This document shows, one piece after another, positions 22,696-30,103 of a stretch of DNA of 34,658 bases (its first letter is position 1; every line of letters begins with the position of its first letter). The stretch spans positions 1-34,658 of the forward strand of contig NZ_AKKF01000135.1 in NCBI RefSeq assembly GCF_000281955.1, read 5' to 3'. Position numbers and translations under genes: made by a program. The notes beneath the pieces are model-generated. The model did not search any database. It saw only the letters and a program-made list of their open reading frames with translations, and was not told where the DNA came from. This DNA is from Caulobacter sp. AP07 (lineage in GTDB: Bacteria > Pseudomonadota > Alphaproteobacteria > Caulobacterales > Caulobacteraceae).

Positions 22696-24558
22696 ATGGA
22701 CGGCGTCGACAGCCCTGTGACCGCGCGCGACCCGAGCACGGCGCCGTTCAAGCCGCTGGCGATGAAGGGGCCGGACGTCACTGTCGACCGGCGGGCCGAC
22801 GGCAGCATCGTCATCACCTCCAACCACCCGCCCGGCGACGGGCCGCGGACGATCAGCCACCTGCTGGCGCAGAGGGCCGCGGCGCACCCGGACCGGCCCT
22901 ATCTGAAGCAGCGCGAACCCGGCCACGGGCCCTGGCGCCAGGCGACCTACAGCCAGGCCCAGCGGGCGGTCGAGGGGATCGCCCAGTGGCTGCTGGACCA
23001 GGGCGTCACCGCCGACCACAGCGTGATGATCCTGTCGGGCAATTCCATCGAACACGCCCTGATGACCCTGGGGGCCTACGGGGCCGGCGTCCCGGCCGCC
23101 CCGGTCAGCCCGGCCTACAGCCTGATGTCGGCCGACCACGGCAAGCTCAGGCACTGTTTCGACAAGGTCGCGCCGCGCGTGGTCTTCGCCCAGTCCGGCG
23201 ACCTGTTCGAGAAGGCGATCGCCACGCTGAAGGCCATCGATCCGGGCCTGCTGCTGGTCACCGCCGACGGGACAGGCGAGGGGGCGCATCCCTTCGACGC
23301 GGTCGCCGCCACGGTTCCGGTCGACGTCGCCGCCAAGCGCGAGACCCTGACGCCGGCCACCGTCGCCAAGTACCTGTTCACCTCCGGCTCGACCGGCATG
23401 CCCAAGGGCGTGCCCCAGACCCACGGCATGATGGCGGGCGTCATCGCCGGCCAGGAGGGCCTGCGGGACGACCTGCGCGACGACGAGATCCCCGACAGTC
23501 TGGAATGGATGCCGTGGAGCCATATCTCGGCCGGCAACATCGGCTTCAATGCGGTGATCTGGAACGGCGGCACCCTGTGGATCGACGAGGGCAAGCCGCT
23601 GCCGGGGATGTTCGAGACCACGATCAAGAACCTCTACGAGGTCTCGCCGATCGTCTTCGGCTCGGCCCCGATCGCCTTCTCGATGCTGGCCGGGGCGATG
23701 GAGAACGACCCGGCGCTGCGCAAGGCGTTCTTCAGGAAGCTGAAGTACATGGCCTATGGCGGCGCCACCCTGTCGGACGACGTCTACAGGCGGATGCAGG
23801 CCCTGGCCGTGGCCGAGACCGGCCACCGCGTGCCGCTGACCACCATGTACGGGGCCACCGAGACGCAAGGGGTGACCGTGGTTCACTGGATCACCGAGCG
23901 GGTCGGGCTGGTCGGTCTGCCGCTGCCGGGCATCGCCCTGAAGCTGGCCCCTTCGGGTTCGAAGTACGAGGTGCGGGTCAAGGGGCCGACCGTGGCGTCC
24001 GGCTACCACAAGGACCCGGAGAAGACGGCGGCCGCCTTCGACGAGGAGGGCTTCTACCGCCTGGGCGACGCGGCGCGGTTCGTCGATCCGCAGGACCCGT
24101 CCAGGGGCCTGGTGTTCGACGGCCGGGTGACCGAGGACTTCAAGCTGGACAGCGGCACCTGGGTCAGCGTCGGGGTGCTGCGCCCCGACCTGGTGGCCGC
24201 CTGCAGCCCCTATGTCCACGACGCGGTGATCGCCGGCCAGGACAAGCCCTATATCGGCGCGATGCTGTGGCCCTCGCCGGCCGGCCTGGCGGCCCTGGTC
24301 GCCGATCCGGAGCCGGGCACGCCGCTGGACAAGCTGGGCGTGATCCTGCGCGACCGGATCGGGGCCTTCAACGCTGCGGCCGGCGGCTCGTCGCGCCGGG
24401 TCGGCCGGGTGGCGATCATGACCGAGCCGCCGTCGATCGACGCCGGCGAGATCACCGACAAGGGCTATGTGAACCAGCGCGCGACGCTGGAGCGCCGCGC
24501 GTCGCTGGCGGCGGCGCTCTATGCGAGCGAGCCGCCGGAGGGCGTGATCGTGATCTGA
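22696..24558 (+). CDS. Feruloyl-CoA synthase-like acyl/aryl-CoA ligase (2)
   Basis: 620-aa ANL-family CoA ligase. Phosphate loop YLFTSGSTGMPKGVPQTHGM (about 226-245), adenylate site MYGATETQGVTVVHW, EGFYRLGDAARFVDPQDP, NFKL-equivalent EDFKLDSGTWV, and a C-terminal GEITDKGYVNQRATLERR. It is a clear paralogue of the protein at 9154 (same DKGY.NQ and LGDAAR segments). Feruloyl-CoA synthase subfamily; substrate not certain, aromatic acids being the likely class. The start at 22696 (MDGVDSPVTARD) is supported by GGGAGAGA 7 bases upstream, although the frame is open to 22465 through the repeat. It may follow the aldehyde dehydrogenase in function. Confidence 0.87.
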   Translation: MDGVDSPVTARDPSTAPFKPLAMKGPDVTVDRRADGSIVITSNHPPGDGPRTISHLLAQRAAAHPDRPYLKQREPGHGPWRQATYSQAQRAVEGIAQWLLDQGVTADHSVMILSGNSIEHALMTLGAYGAGVPAAPVSPAYSLMSADHGKLRHCFDKVAPRVVFAQSGDLFEKAIATLKAIDPGLLLVTADGTGEGAHPFDAVAATVPVDVAAKRETLTPATVAKYLFTSGSTGMPKGVPQTHGMMAGVIAGQEGLRDDLRDDEIPDSLEWMPWSHISAGNIGFNAVIWNGGTLWIDEGKPLPGMFETTIKNLYEVSPIVFGSAPIAFSMLAGAMENDPALRKAFFRKLKYMAYGGATLSDDVYRRMQALAVAETGHRVPLTTMYGATETQGVTVVHWITERVGLVGLPLPGIALKLAPSGSKYEVRVKGPTVASGYHKDPEKTAAAFDEEGFYRLGDAARFVDPQDPSRGLVFDGRVTEDFKLDSGTWVSVGVLRPDLVAACSPYVHDAVIAGQDKPYIGAMLWPSPAGLAALVADPEPGTPLDKLGVILRDRIGAFNAAAGGSSRRVGRVAIMTEPPSIDAGEITDKGYVNQRATLERRASLAAALYASEPPEGVIVI

Positions 24559-24608
24559 TCGCCCACCCGGGCGCGGCCGATCAAGCGACGCCTCGTCGTT
24601 CTCACGGG

Positions 24609-27185
24609 TCAGCCATACCGTTCGAAGAGCGGCGCCCACGCCGCGCCGGAGCGCGTGCGGCTCCAGAAGATCGGCAAGGTGTTGTTGGGCGTATTGTAGG
24701 AAAACGCGATCAGCGCTTCGCCGCCTTTCCAGCCGAGCGCGTCGCGCTCGGACTCCATGCCCTCGACGCCGGCGACAAGCTGACGGCCCAGTTGGCTTGC
24801 CCACGTCCGGGCGCGCGACCGATCCTGGTCGGAGTCCCAGATCGGATTGCGCGCGTGAAAGGCCCTGGCGGATTCGGGCAGCCGATCGCTGGCGAACACC
24901 TTGACCGACAGCGAGGCGAACTGATTTTCCAGGCGCCTGATCGCCTCATCGAAGGCCACGATGGCGATGACGAATATCTTGCGCGCCTTCAGGTTCGGGT
25001 TCTTAGCGTGCAGGTTCGCGATGAACCGCGCCATTTGATCGCCGCTCCCGATGAAGTCGTCGAATATGACGATGGGACCTGGGCGGGAGTCCCCATCGAT
25101 CAGCTGCCTCGCCTCCATGAACGCGATGCTGGGATCGATGCCGCACTCGCTCGGGGACAGGCGCGACAAGGCCTGCCTCAGGAGATAGGCGTGGTGGGTT
25201 CCGCTTTTCGTCAATGACCCCGCGGGCACCAGGACCGCGTCGGGAGACTTGGCTTCATAAGGCAGGTCTCGAGCGAACAGTCTCGCCCAGCGATCCCGAA
25301 TATCGTCGTCATTGTAAAATCTGAAACTGGTCAGCAGTCTCAAGGCCAGCGCCTGCTTCTCGATATCGAACTGCCGTACCCAGTCCAAGAAGCGGTCCGG
25401 GATGACAGGTCCCTTTCCGCCGGACCAAGAGGCGAAGATCTCCATCCAAGCGGGCGCGCGACTTGGGAGCAGAGGCTCGTCAGCGCCATTATATCCTGTC
25501 TTCAGACTCCTGTTCCATCGCGGCCGCATGTAGGCCAGCTGTCCCGCCGCGAGGTTTGTCTTCCTGTCGAGCAGGAGATGGGTCGGCGCTTCCTTCCAGC
25601 AACGCCGGAGGTTCAGCGTCACGAGGGTTTCCTTTCTCACCTTTCCGGGGACTTGCTCGACATGCGCGCCCAAGACTTCGACCAAATGCGGCGTGGCCCG
25701 GAACGCGGCGTGGAATTCGCGAATCCCGGAAAGGGCGCCTGGCGCGTCGCGCAGACTGATCTGTCGGGAACTCTTGGTCCACGCCGTCTTCCACCGGTGG
25801 ATTATCTCTTCGGAGTGGACAGTCGACATCACGGCGGCGGCGTAATCCAATAATTTGCTGTTGCTGAGACTTTCGAGGTCCGAGGTGTTTTTATATCCGC
25901 CATCCATCGAGCAGGTTGCATTGATGGATCGATCGAAGTTCAGTTTCTCATAATCGCACCTCATGATCAGAGGCATGCGTAACATATGAGTGGCGATGAT
26001 GTCCCAGGACTGACGAGAAGCCGCTACTTCGTCATATAGATCGACAACTTCCGGGAGTTTTATCTTTTCTTCTATGCTGGCCGAGCGATCTCTTGGTGAA
26101 ATCGGAGCATCTATCGACAGGAGGTGGCCAAACGCGGCCAGTTCGGAGAGGGCTTCCTTCAGGCTATCGGCGTTCCCCGCGGATCCCATGTCCCGGCTGA
26201 ACACCACGACCTTCTCGGTGTGGTCCCACAGCGCTCTCGCCGTCCGATATATGTTTAGAGATGGGCTCGAAAGTAAGGCGTTGATCTCGCGCCAATCAGG
26301 CATATTGCCTTGCGATATTATCGACAATTGCAAGCACAGCGCTTGATTGAATATATTGGAGTCGTGCCGGGCGCTTCCGTTATTCGACCTTCCGGAATTT
26401 ATCTGTGTCCATCGTAGGAAGTGTTGGTGTGCGTCGTCGAAATTCTCGGACATGAACGATTCCATGGCGTCGATGAGCGAGTCGTTGCTCACCATTTCCG
26501 TCTCGTCATGGAAGTAATTCGGAAAGAAGCTGGTGAAGAAGGTGCTCGTGCTGCGGGCGGAACTGGCCATGTCACGCGAGAACTGACGGGCCTCGTCAAA
26601 TTTCGATGAGAACGTGGATGACAGGGTGTTGGAAATATTAAGATGATATTCGGCATAGGCCAGGGCGTTGGCGCTGCCGTCTGTCGGATCATGTTGGTGG
26701 ATCGCCAAGGCAATGGCGCGCCAGGTCTGGCGAATAGCCCGCGCGCGGTCGTGCTTTCCGGTGCGAGATAGCCGCGATGACTGGTGCTTGAGATCTTCAC
26801 GATCGAAATACAGCATCTCCACACATTGCGTGACCGACAGAGTCGATGACGTCGACGGCGTCAGCGCGGCGATGCAGGCATCAATACTGTATCGCGCCAG
26901 CACCTCGGCGGAGGCGTCGATTTCCGCGGTGGTGGGCGGTCGAACGGCGTTCCCCGCGAAATCCACGAAGCTGCGTCCTTTGACGACAGCCTCATGATAA
27001 GGCCGAGAGTTCCGGTACCGGTCGAGAGTCCAGAGGACCCAGCGAGCAGGAAGCGTCACCTTTTCACTGGACGCCATAAGCTCATCGACGGTCTGGAGCA
27101 GCGGTATCGCAGGATTTAGGGTCGTCGAAAGTAACTTGGGGAACTGCACCGCCAGCTTGCGAAAATTCGAAACCGCGTAGCTCAT
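24609..27185 (-). CDS. Large lone protein with C-terminal phosphoribosyltransferase-like domain
   Basis: An 858-residue protein I cannot place in a characterised family. The N-terminal ~600 residues are mainly helical and show no motif I recognise. The C-terminal domain (about 645-858) has a PRPP-loop-like PIVIFDDFIGSGDQMARFIA (around 705-724), a preceding LVPAGSLTKSGTHHAYLLRQ (about 648), and FSYNTPNNTLPIFWSR near the end (about 828-843). This pattern resembles the phosphoribosyltransferase-like domains reported in prokaryotic conflict systems (PRTase-CE type), so defence is a possible role, not shown. GC content and codon use (ATA, TTA, AGA, AAT present) are visibly unlike the neighbours, which suggests transfer. 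No partner gene is adjacent. ATG 27185 is preferred over a GTG at 27197. Confidence 0.75.
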   Translation of the reverse strand: MSYAVSNFRKLAVQFPKLLSTTLNPAIPLLQTVDELMASSEKVTLPARWVLWTLDRYRNSRPYHEAVVKGRSFVDFAGNAVRPPTTAEIDASAEVLARYSIDACIAALTPSTSSTLSVTQCVEMLYFDREDLKHQSSRLSRTGKHDRARAIRQTWRAIALAIHQHDPTDGSANALAYAEYHLNISNTLSSTFSSKFDEARQFSRDMASSARSTSTFFTSFFPNYFHDETEMVSNDSLIDAMESFMSENFDDAHQHFLRWTQINSGRSNNGSARHDSNIFNQALCLQLSIISQGNMPDWREINALLSSPSLNIYRTARALWDHTEKVVVFSRDMGSAGNADSLKEALSELAAFGHLLSIDAPISPRDRSASIEEKIKLPEVVDLYDEVAASRQSWDIIATHMLRMPLIMRCDYEKLNFDRSINATCSMDGGYKNTSDLESLSNSKLLDYAAAVMSTVHSEEIIHRWKTAWTKSSRQISLRDAPGALSGIREFHAAFRATPHLVEVLGAHVEQVPGKVRKETLVTLNLRRCWKEAPTHLLLDRKTNLAAGQLAYMRPRWNRSLKTGYNGADEPLLPSRAPAWMEIFASWSGGKGPVIPDRFLDWVRQFDIEKQALALRLLTSFRFYNDDDIRDRWARLFARDLPYEAKSPDAVLVPAGSLTKSGTHHAYLLRQALSRLSPSECGIDPSIAFMEARQLIDGDSRPGPIVIFDDFIGSGDQMARFIANLHAKNPNLKARKIFVIAIVAFDEAIRRLENQFASLSVKVFASDRLPESARAFHARNPIWDSDQDRSRARTWASQLGRQLVAGVEGMESERDALGWKGGEALIAFSYNTPNNTLPIFWSRTRSGAAWAPLFERYG

Positions 27186-27198
27186 GCTCGCCCCCACG

Positions 27199-27254
27199 GT
27201 GACTTGACGTCACGAGGTTTTCCATAAGTTGTGGGATTGCTAGGGTCGCGTCAA
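27199..27254 (-). promoter_or_regulatory. Candidate promoter and inverted repeat of the PRTase-like gene
   Basis: On the minus strand TTGACG (27254-27249) could be a -35 and ACTTAT (27229-27224) a -10, at a long 19-base spacing. Between this and the ATG is GTGAC-N5-GTCAC (27199-27213), a possible operator. Both are weak calls made by eye. Confidence 0.35.
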
Positions 27255-27393
27255 ACGATACGTCACGCGAGTGAGGCGGCGTCTCGTGGCCGGCGCCTTG
27301 CGCGGCGCACCCGGTGTCCAGCCCGGCAAGATCGTTTCGCGTCGGATGCGATCCGCCGGACAGGCCATGGTCGCCACGGGAAACGGCGGGCTA
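27214..27393. other. Gene-free spacer beside the PRTase-like gene
   Basis: Between the PRTase-like gene and the repeat at 27394 lies mixed sequence with no ORF of coding character, no tRNA and no integrase remnant that I can see. GC rises back to the background level from about 27260. Together with the repeat it makes a stretch of about 310 bases without a gene. Confidence 0.5.
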
Positions 27394-27501
27394 TCTAGAG
27401 CGCTTCCCGACCTGATTGCATCAGGCCGGGCGCTCTAGCCTTTTGTTTTGGCGCATTTTCTTCACGCGAACCGGTATCCACTTCGCTCGAAAATGCTCTA
27501 G
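27394..27501. repeat. RIME-like intergenic repeat (CTAGAG...CTCTAG)
   Basis: A hairpin CTAGAGCGC (27395-27403)/GCGCTCTAG (27430-27438), with an inner CCCGACCTGA/TCAGGCCGGG pair, is followed by TTTTGTTTTGGCGCATTTTC, TTCACGCGAACCGGTATCC and GAAAATGCTCTAG. This resembles the CTAGAGC.../GAAGTGG..CCGGTTCGCGTGAAG elements scattered between genes in many alphaproteobacteria (RIME-type). The TAG stop of the M28 peptidase (27500-27498) is inside its last CTAG. Confidence 0.75.
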
Positions 27502-29939
27502 TCGCTTTCGACCGGCTCCGCCTTCCCCCACGCCAGCGCTCCACGGTCCAGCACGATCGTCTTGTCCGAATAGCCGCTGCCCATCAGCTCCGGCGGCTTG
27601 GCCGGGATGGCCGAGGACCCGCGCGGCCAGCCGTCGCGGATCTCGATCACCGCCACCTCGACCTTGCCCGCCGCCGCGGCGGTGAAGCTGAGGGTGACGC
27701 CGTTGGGGTCGGGGGCGTGGTAGGACAGGCTGGACCACTGGCCGGCCATGGTCGGCAGGGCGATCGGCCGGCCGTTCAGGCGCGGTTCGCCCAGGGCCAG
27801 GCTGGGGCGCAGGCGCAGGGTCAGGAGCTCGGCGCCCAGGGAGGGCACGGCGCGGATCAGCAGGCGGTCGCCGGCCCGGTCGATCGTCAGCACCGGCCGA
27901 TCGACCGGCAGCACGGCGGTTGGCGCCATCCACACCGGCTCGCGATAGAGCGGCGGATAGGCTTTCCGCACCGGGGTCTTGTCGGAGTCCGACAGCACCA
28001 CCTTCGACCAGGGGTCCAGGCGGGGCAGGGGCGAGACGCGCCAGGCCGCCCCGGTCGACAGGTCGGCCAGGTGGCTGGCCTCGGCCAGGCGCGGACGGCC
28101 GGGGCCGCCGTCGGCCACGCCGGCATAGAGCAGCAGGCCCGCGCCCGCCGCTCCGGCGACGGCGGCGAAGACCGGGGCCCAGCGATAGGCGGCGAAGTCG
28201 AAGGCCAGCGGCAGCAGGGCGGGAGCGGCCAGGACGGCGAACACCGCCAGCACGGCCGGTTCCATCAGGCCGACGCCGGCGAAGGTCCAGGCCCCCCAGG
28301 CGCCCAGCTGGGCGACGACCAGGATGGCGACCAGGCAGACCACGGCGGTCAGGGCCCAGGCCACCCGCCGGTCACGCGTGCCGCCCACCGCGGTGACGAA
28401 CGCCGCGACCAGGCTGGCGGCCAGCAGCGGCCAGGCCAGCATCACCGAGCCGCCGGGCAGCAGCGCCTGGGTGGCGACCGCCAGGGCCAGCACCACCAGC
28501 AGGGCGCCCAGCCAGGCCCCGAACACCCCGACGCCCTTGCCCAGGCTCAGCCAGGCCAGGACGATCACCGCGCCGGCCATGCCCAGGCCGACCGGATCAA
28601 AGCCGCCGACCAGGCTGCAGGCCCCGCCCGCCATGGCGGCGATGACGCTCACCCAGATCCGGCCCGTCCCCCGGGCCTGCAGCACCAGCACGCTCAGGCA
28701 CACCCCGATCAGCAGGATCCCGGCTCCCGGCAGCAGGGCGTTGAACTGGCCGAGCACGGTGTAGTAGCGCTGCTGGTCGGCGATGCCGATCAGCCGTCCG
28801 GCCAGGTGCAGGGCCAGGACCGCGGCGCTGGCCAGCAGCAGGAAGCCGGCGATCCCGCGCAGGATTTCCACGACCGTGACGGCGCGGCCGCGCAGGGCGC
28901 GGTAGTCGGTGAAGACGATCAGCAGGCCGGCCACCGCCAGGATCGCCCAGCCGACATTGACCGGATAGGCCACCAGGCCCAGGGCCAGGACGTCGGAATA
29001 GATCACGTCCGGCGAGCGGGCGGGCAGGGCCGCGCCGGCGGCCAGGGCGCGGACGGTCGGCAGGGCCTGGTCGCCCAGGTTCTGCAGGCTGCCCTGGTTC
29101 AGGTGCTCGGGCGTGGCCAGGGGCGTGTGATAGGCCAGCTGGTCGTCGATGAAGGCGAAGTTCAGACCCGGCAGGCCGGCGCGCAGGGCGTGGGTGAAGT
29201 CGGTGTCGTTGGGCATCCGCTGGTAGACGGCGGCGGCCAGCGAGTTGGCGGTCGGCTGGTGGGCGGCCCCGGCATAGAGGCGGATCAGCTCGCCGCTTTC
29301 GGTTCCGGTCTGGAACATCGCGGCCCGGCCGGCGTCGCCGCGCGCCTCCATGTTGATCACCACGCCGACGTGCTGGCGCAGGGGATCGCGGGCGAAGAAG
29401 GCCTCGGCCCCCAGCAGGCCCGGCTCTTCGCCGTCGGTGAACAGGAAGATGACGTCGCGGGCCAGGGGCGGGCCGGCCTTGAGGGCGCGGGCGATCTCCA
29501 GGGCGGCGGCGACTCCGGCCGAGTCGTCGGCCGCGCCGGGCGAATTGTGGACGGTGTCGTAGTGGCTCATCACCAGCACGGCCGGGGCGTCGCGGTCGGT
29601 TCCGGGCAGGGTGGCGACGATGTTCTGCACCGCGCCGACCGACACGGCGCGCGACCCCTTGGCGGCGTCGCGCACGCCCTCGCCGGGGCGCACCAGCACC
29701 TCCAGCCCCAGGCCGCTGATGCGGGTCAGCAGGTGGTCGCGGACCCGGACGATCTCGGCCGAGCCGATCGGGTGGGGCTTGCGGCCTATGGCGCGGACGT
29801 CGGCCATGGCGCGGCCGGCCGAGAACTGGTCGGCCGGAGCGTTGGCGGGCAGCGGCGCGGGGGTGCGCAGGGCCAGGTTGGCGATCGCCAGGCCGAGCAG
29901 CAGGCAGATCCAGACGCCGAGCAGCCTGATGGTCTTCAT
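27498..29939 (-). CDS. M28-family zinc metallopeptidase with polytopic C-terminal region
   Basis: 813-aa membrane aminopeptidase-like protein. An N-terminal signal anchor (about 4-24) is followed by an M28 catalytic domain (about 40-310). Zinc ligands and catalytic residues: H126 (VMSHYDTVH), D138 (GAADDSAG), the E171-E172 pair (FTDGEEPGLLGAEAF), E198 (INMEARG), and H271 (LAYHTPLATPEHL). About nine hydrophobic segments follow (about 315-600), and then a soluble beta-rich domain (about 610-813). Layout resembles the eukaryotic ER/vacuolar FXNA/Pff1 peptidases. It probably acts on peptides in the periplasm; substrate unknown. Downstream it ends in the RIME-like repeat. Confidence 0.9.
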   Translation of the reverse strand: MKTIRLLGVWICLLLGLAIANLALRTPAPLPANAPADQFSAGRAMADVRAIGRKPHPIGSAEIVRVRDHLLTRISGLGLEVLVRPGEGVRDAAKGSRAVSVGAVQNIVATLPGTDRDAPAVLVMSHYDTVHNSPGAADDSAGVAAALEIARALKAGPPLARDVIFLFTDGEEPGLLGAEAFFARDPLRQHVGVVINMEARGDAGRAAMFQTGTESGELIRLYAGAAHQPTANSLAAAVYQRMPNDTDFTHALRAGLPGLNFAFIDDQLAYHTPLATPEHLNQGSLQNLGDQALPTVRALAAGAALPARSPDVIYSDVLALGLVAYPVNVGWAILAVAGLLIVFTDYRALRGRAVTVVEILRGIAGFLLLASAAVLALHLAGRLIGIADQQRYYTVLGQFNALLPGAGILLIGVCLSVLVLQARGTGRIWVSVIAAMAGGACSLVGGFDPVGLGMAGAVIVLAWLSLGKGVGVFGAWLGALLVVLALAVATQALLPGGSVMLAWPLLAASLVAAFVTAVGGTRDRRVAWALTAVVCLVAILVVAQLGAWGAWTFAGVGLMEPAVLAVFAVLAAPALLPLAFDFAAYRWAPVFAAVAGAAGAGLLLYAGVADGGPGRPRLAEASHLADLSTGAAWRVSPLPRLDPWSKVVLSDSDKTPVRKAYPPLYREPVWMAPTAVLPVDRPVLTIDRAGDRLLIRAVPSLGAELLTLRLRPSLALGEPRLNGRPIALPTMAGQWSSLSYHAPDPNGVTLSFTAAAAGKVEVAVIEIRDGWPRGSSAIPAKPPELMGSGYSDKTIVLDRGALAWGKAEPVESD

Positions 29940-30010
29940 GCGTCGCGCCTCCGCAGACAGTCCCCCGCGCCGCAGGGTGGGACTGTTCGGGATTCGATAA
30001 AAGCCGCCGA

Positions 30011-30048
30011 AAACGGAAAAGGGCGACCCGGTCGCCCGGATCGCCCTT
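30011..30048 (-). terminator. Rho-independent terminator of the TonB-dependent receptor
   Basis: Read on the minus strand, AAGGGCGA (30048-30041) pairs with TCGCCCTT (30026-30019), and TTTCCGTTTT follows. A longer, 13-bp perfect hairpin (GACGGGCGGCGGT/ACCGCCGCCCGTC, 30064-30092) lies between it and the receptor stop. Together they should end the receptor transcript before the peptidase. Confidence 0.7.
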
Positions 30049-30103
30049 CCCGATGGTCGTTGAGACGGGCGGCGGTTTGACCGCCGCCCGTCGTCGTCGT
30101 GGC

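Noticed and set aside
24609..27501. Integrative element or prophage remnant around the PRTase-like gene
   Set aside because: No integrase, tRNA target, transposase or flanking direct repeats could be seen by eye; only composition suggests transfer.
27717..30080. 787-codon plus-strand ORF opposite the M28 peptidase
   Set aside because: Shadow ORF rich in G, Q, D, H and R, with no domain; the minus strand holds a clear M28 enzyme.
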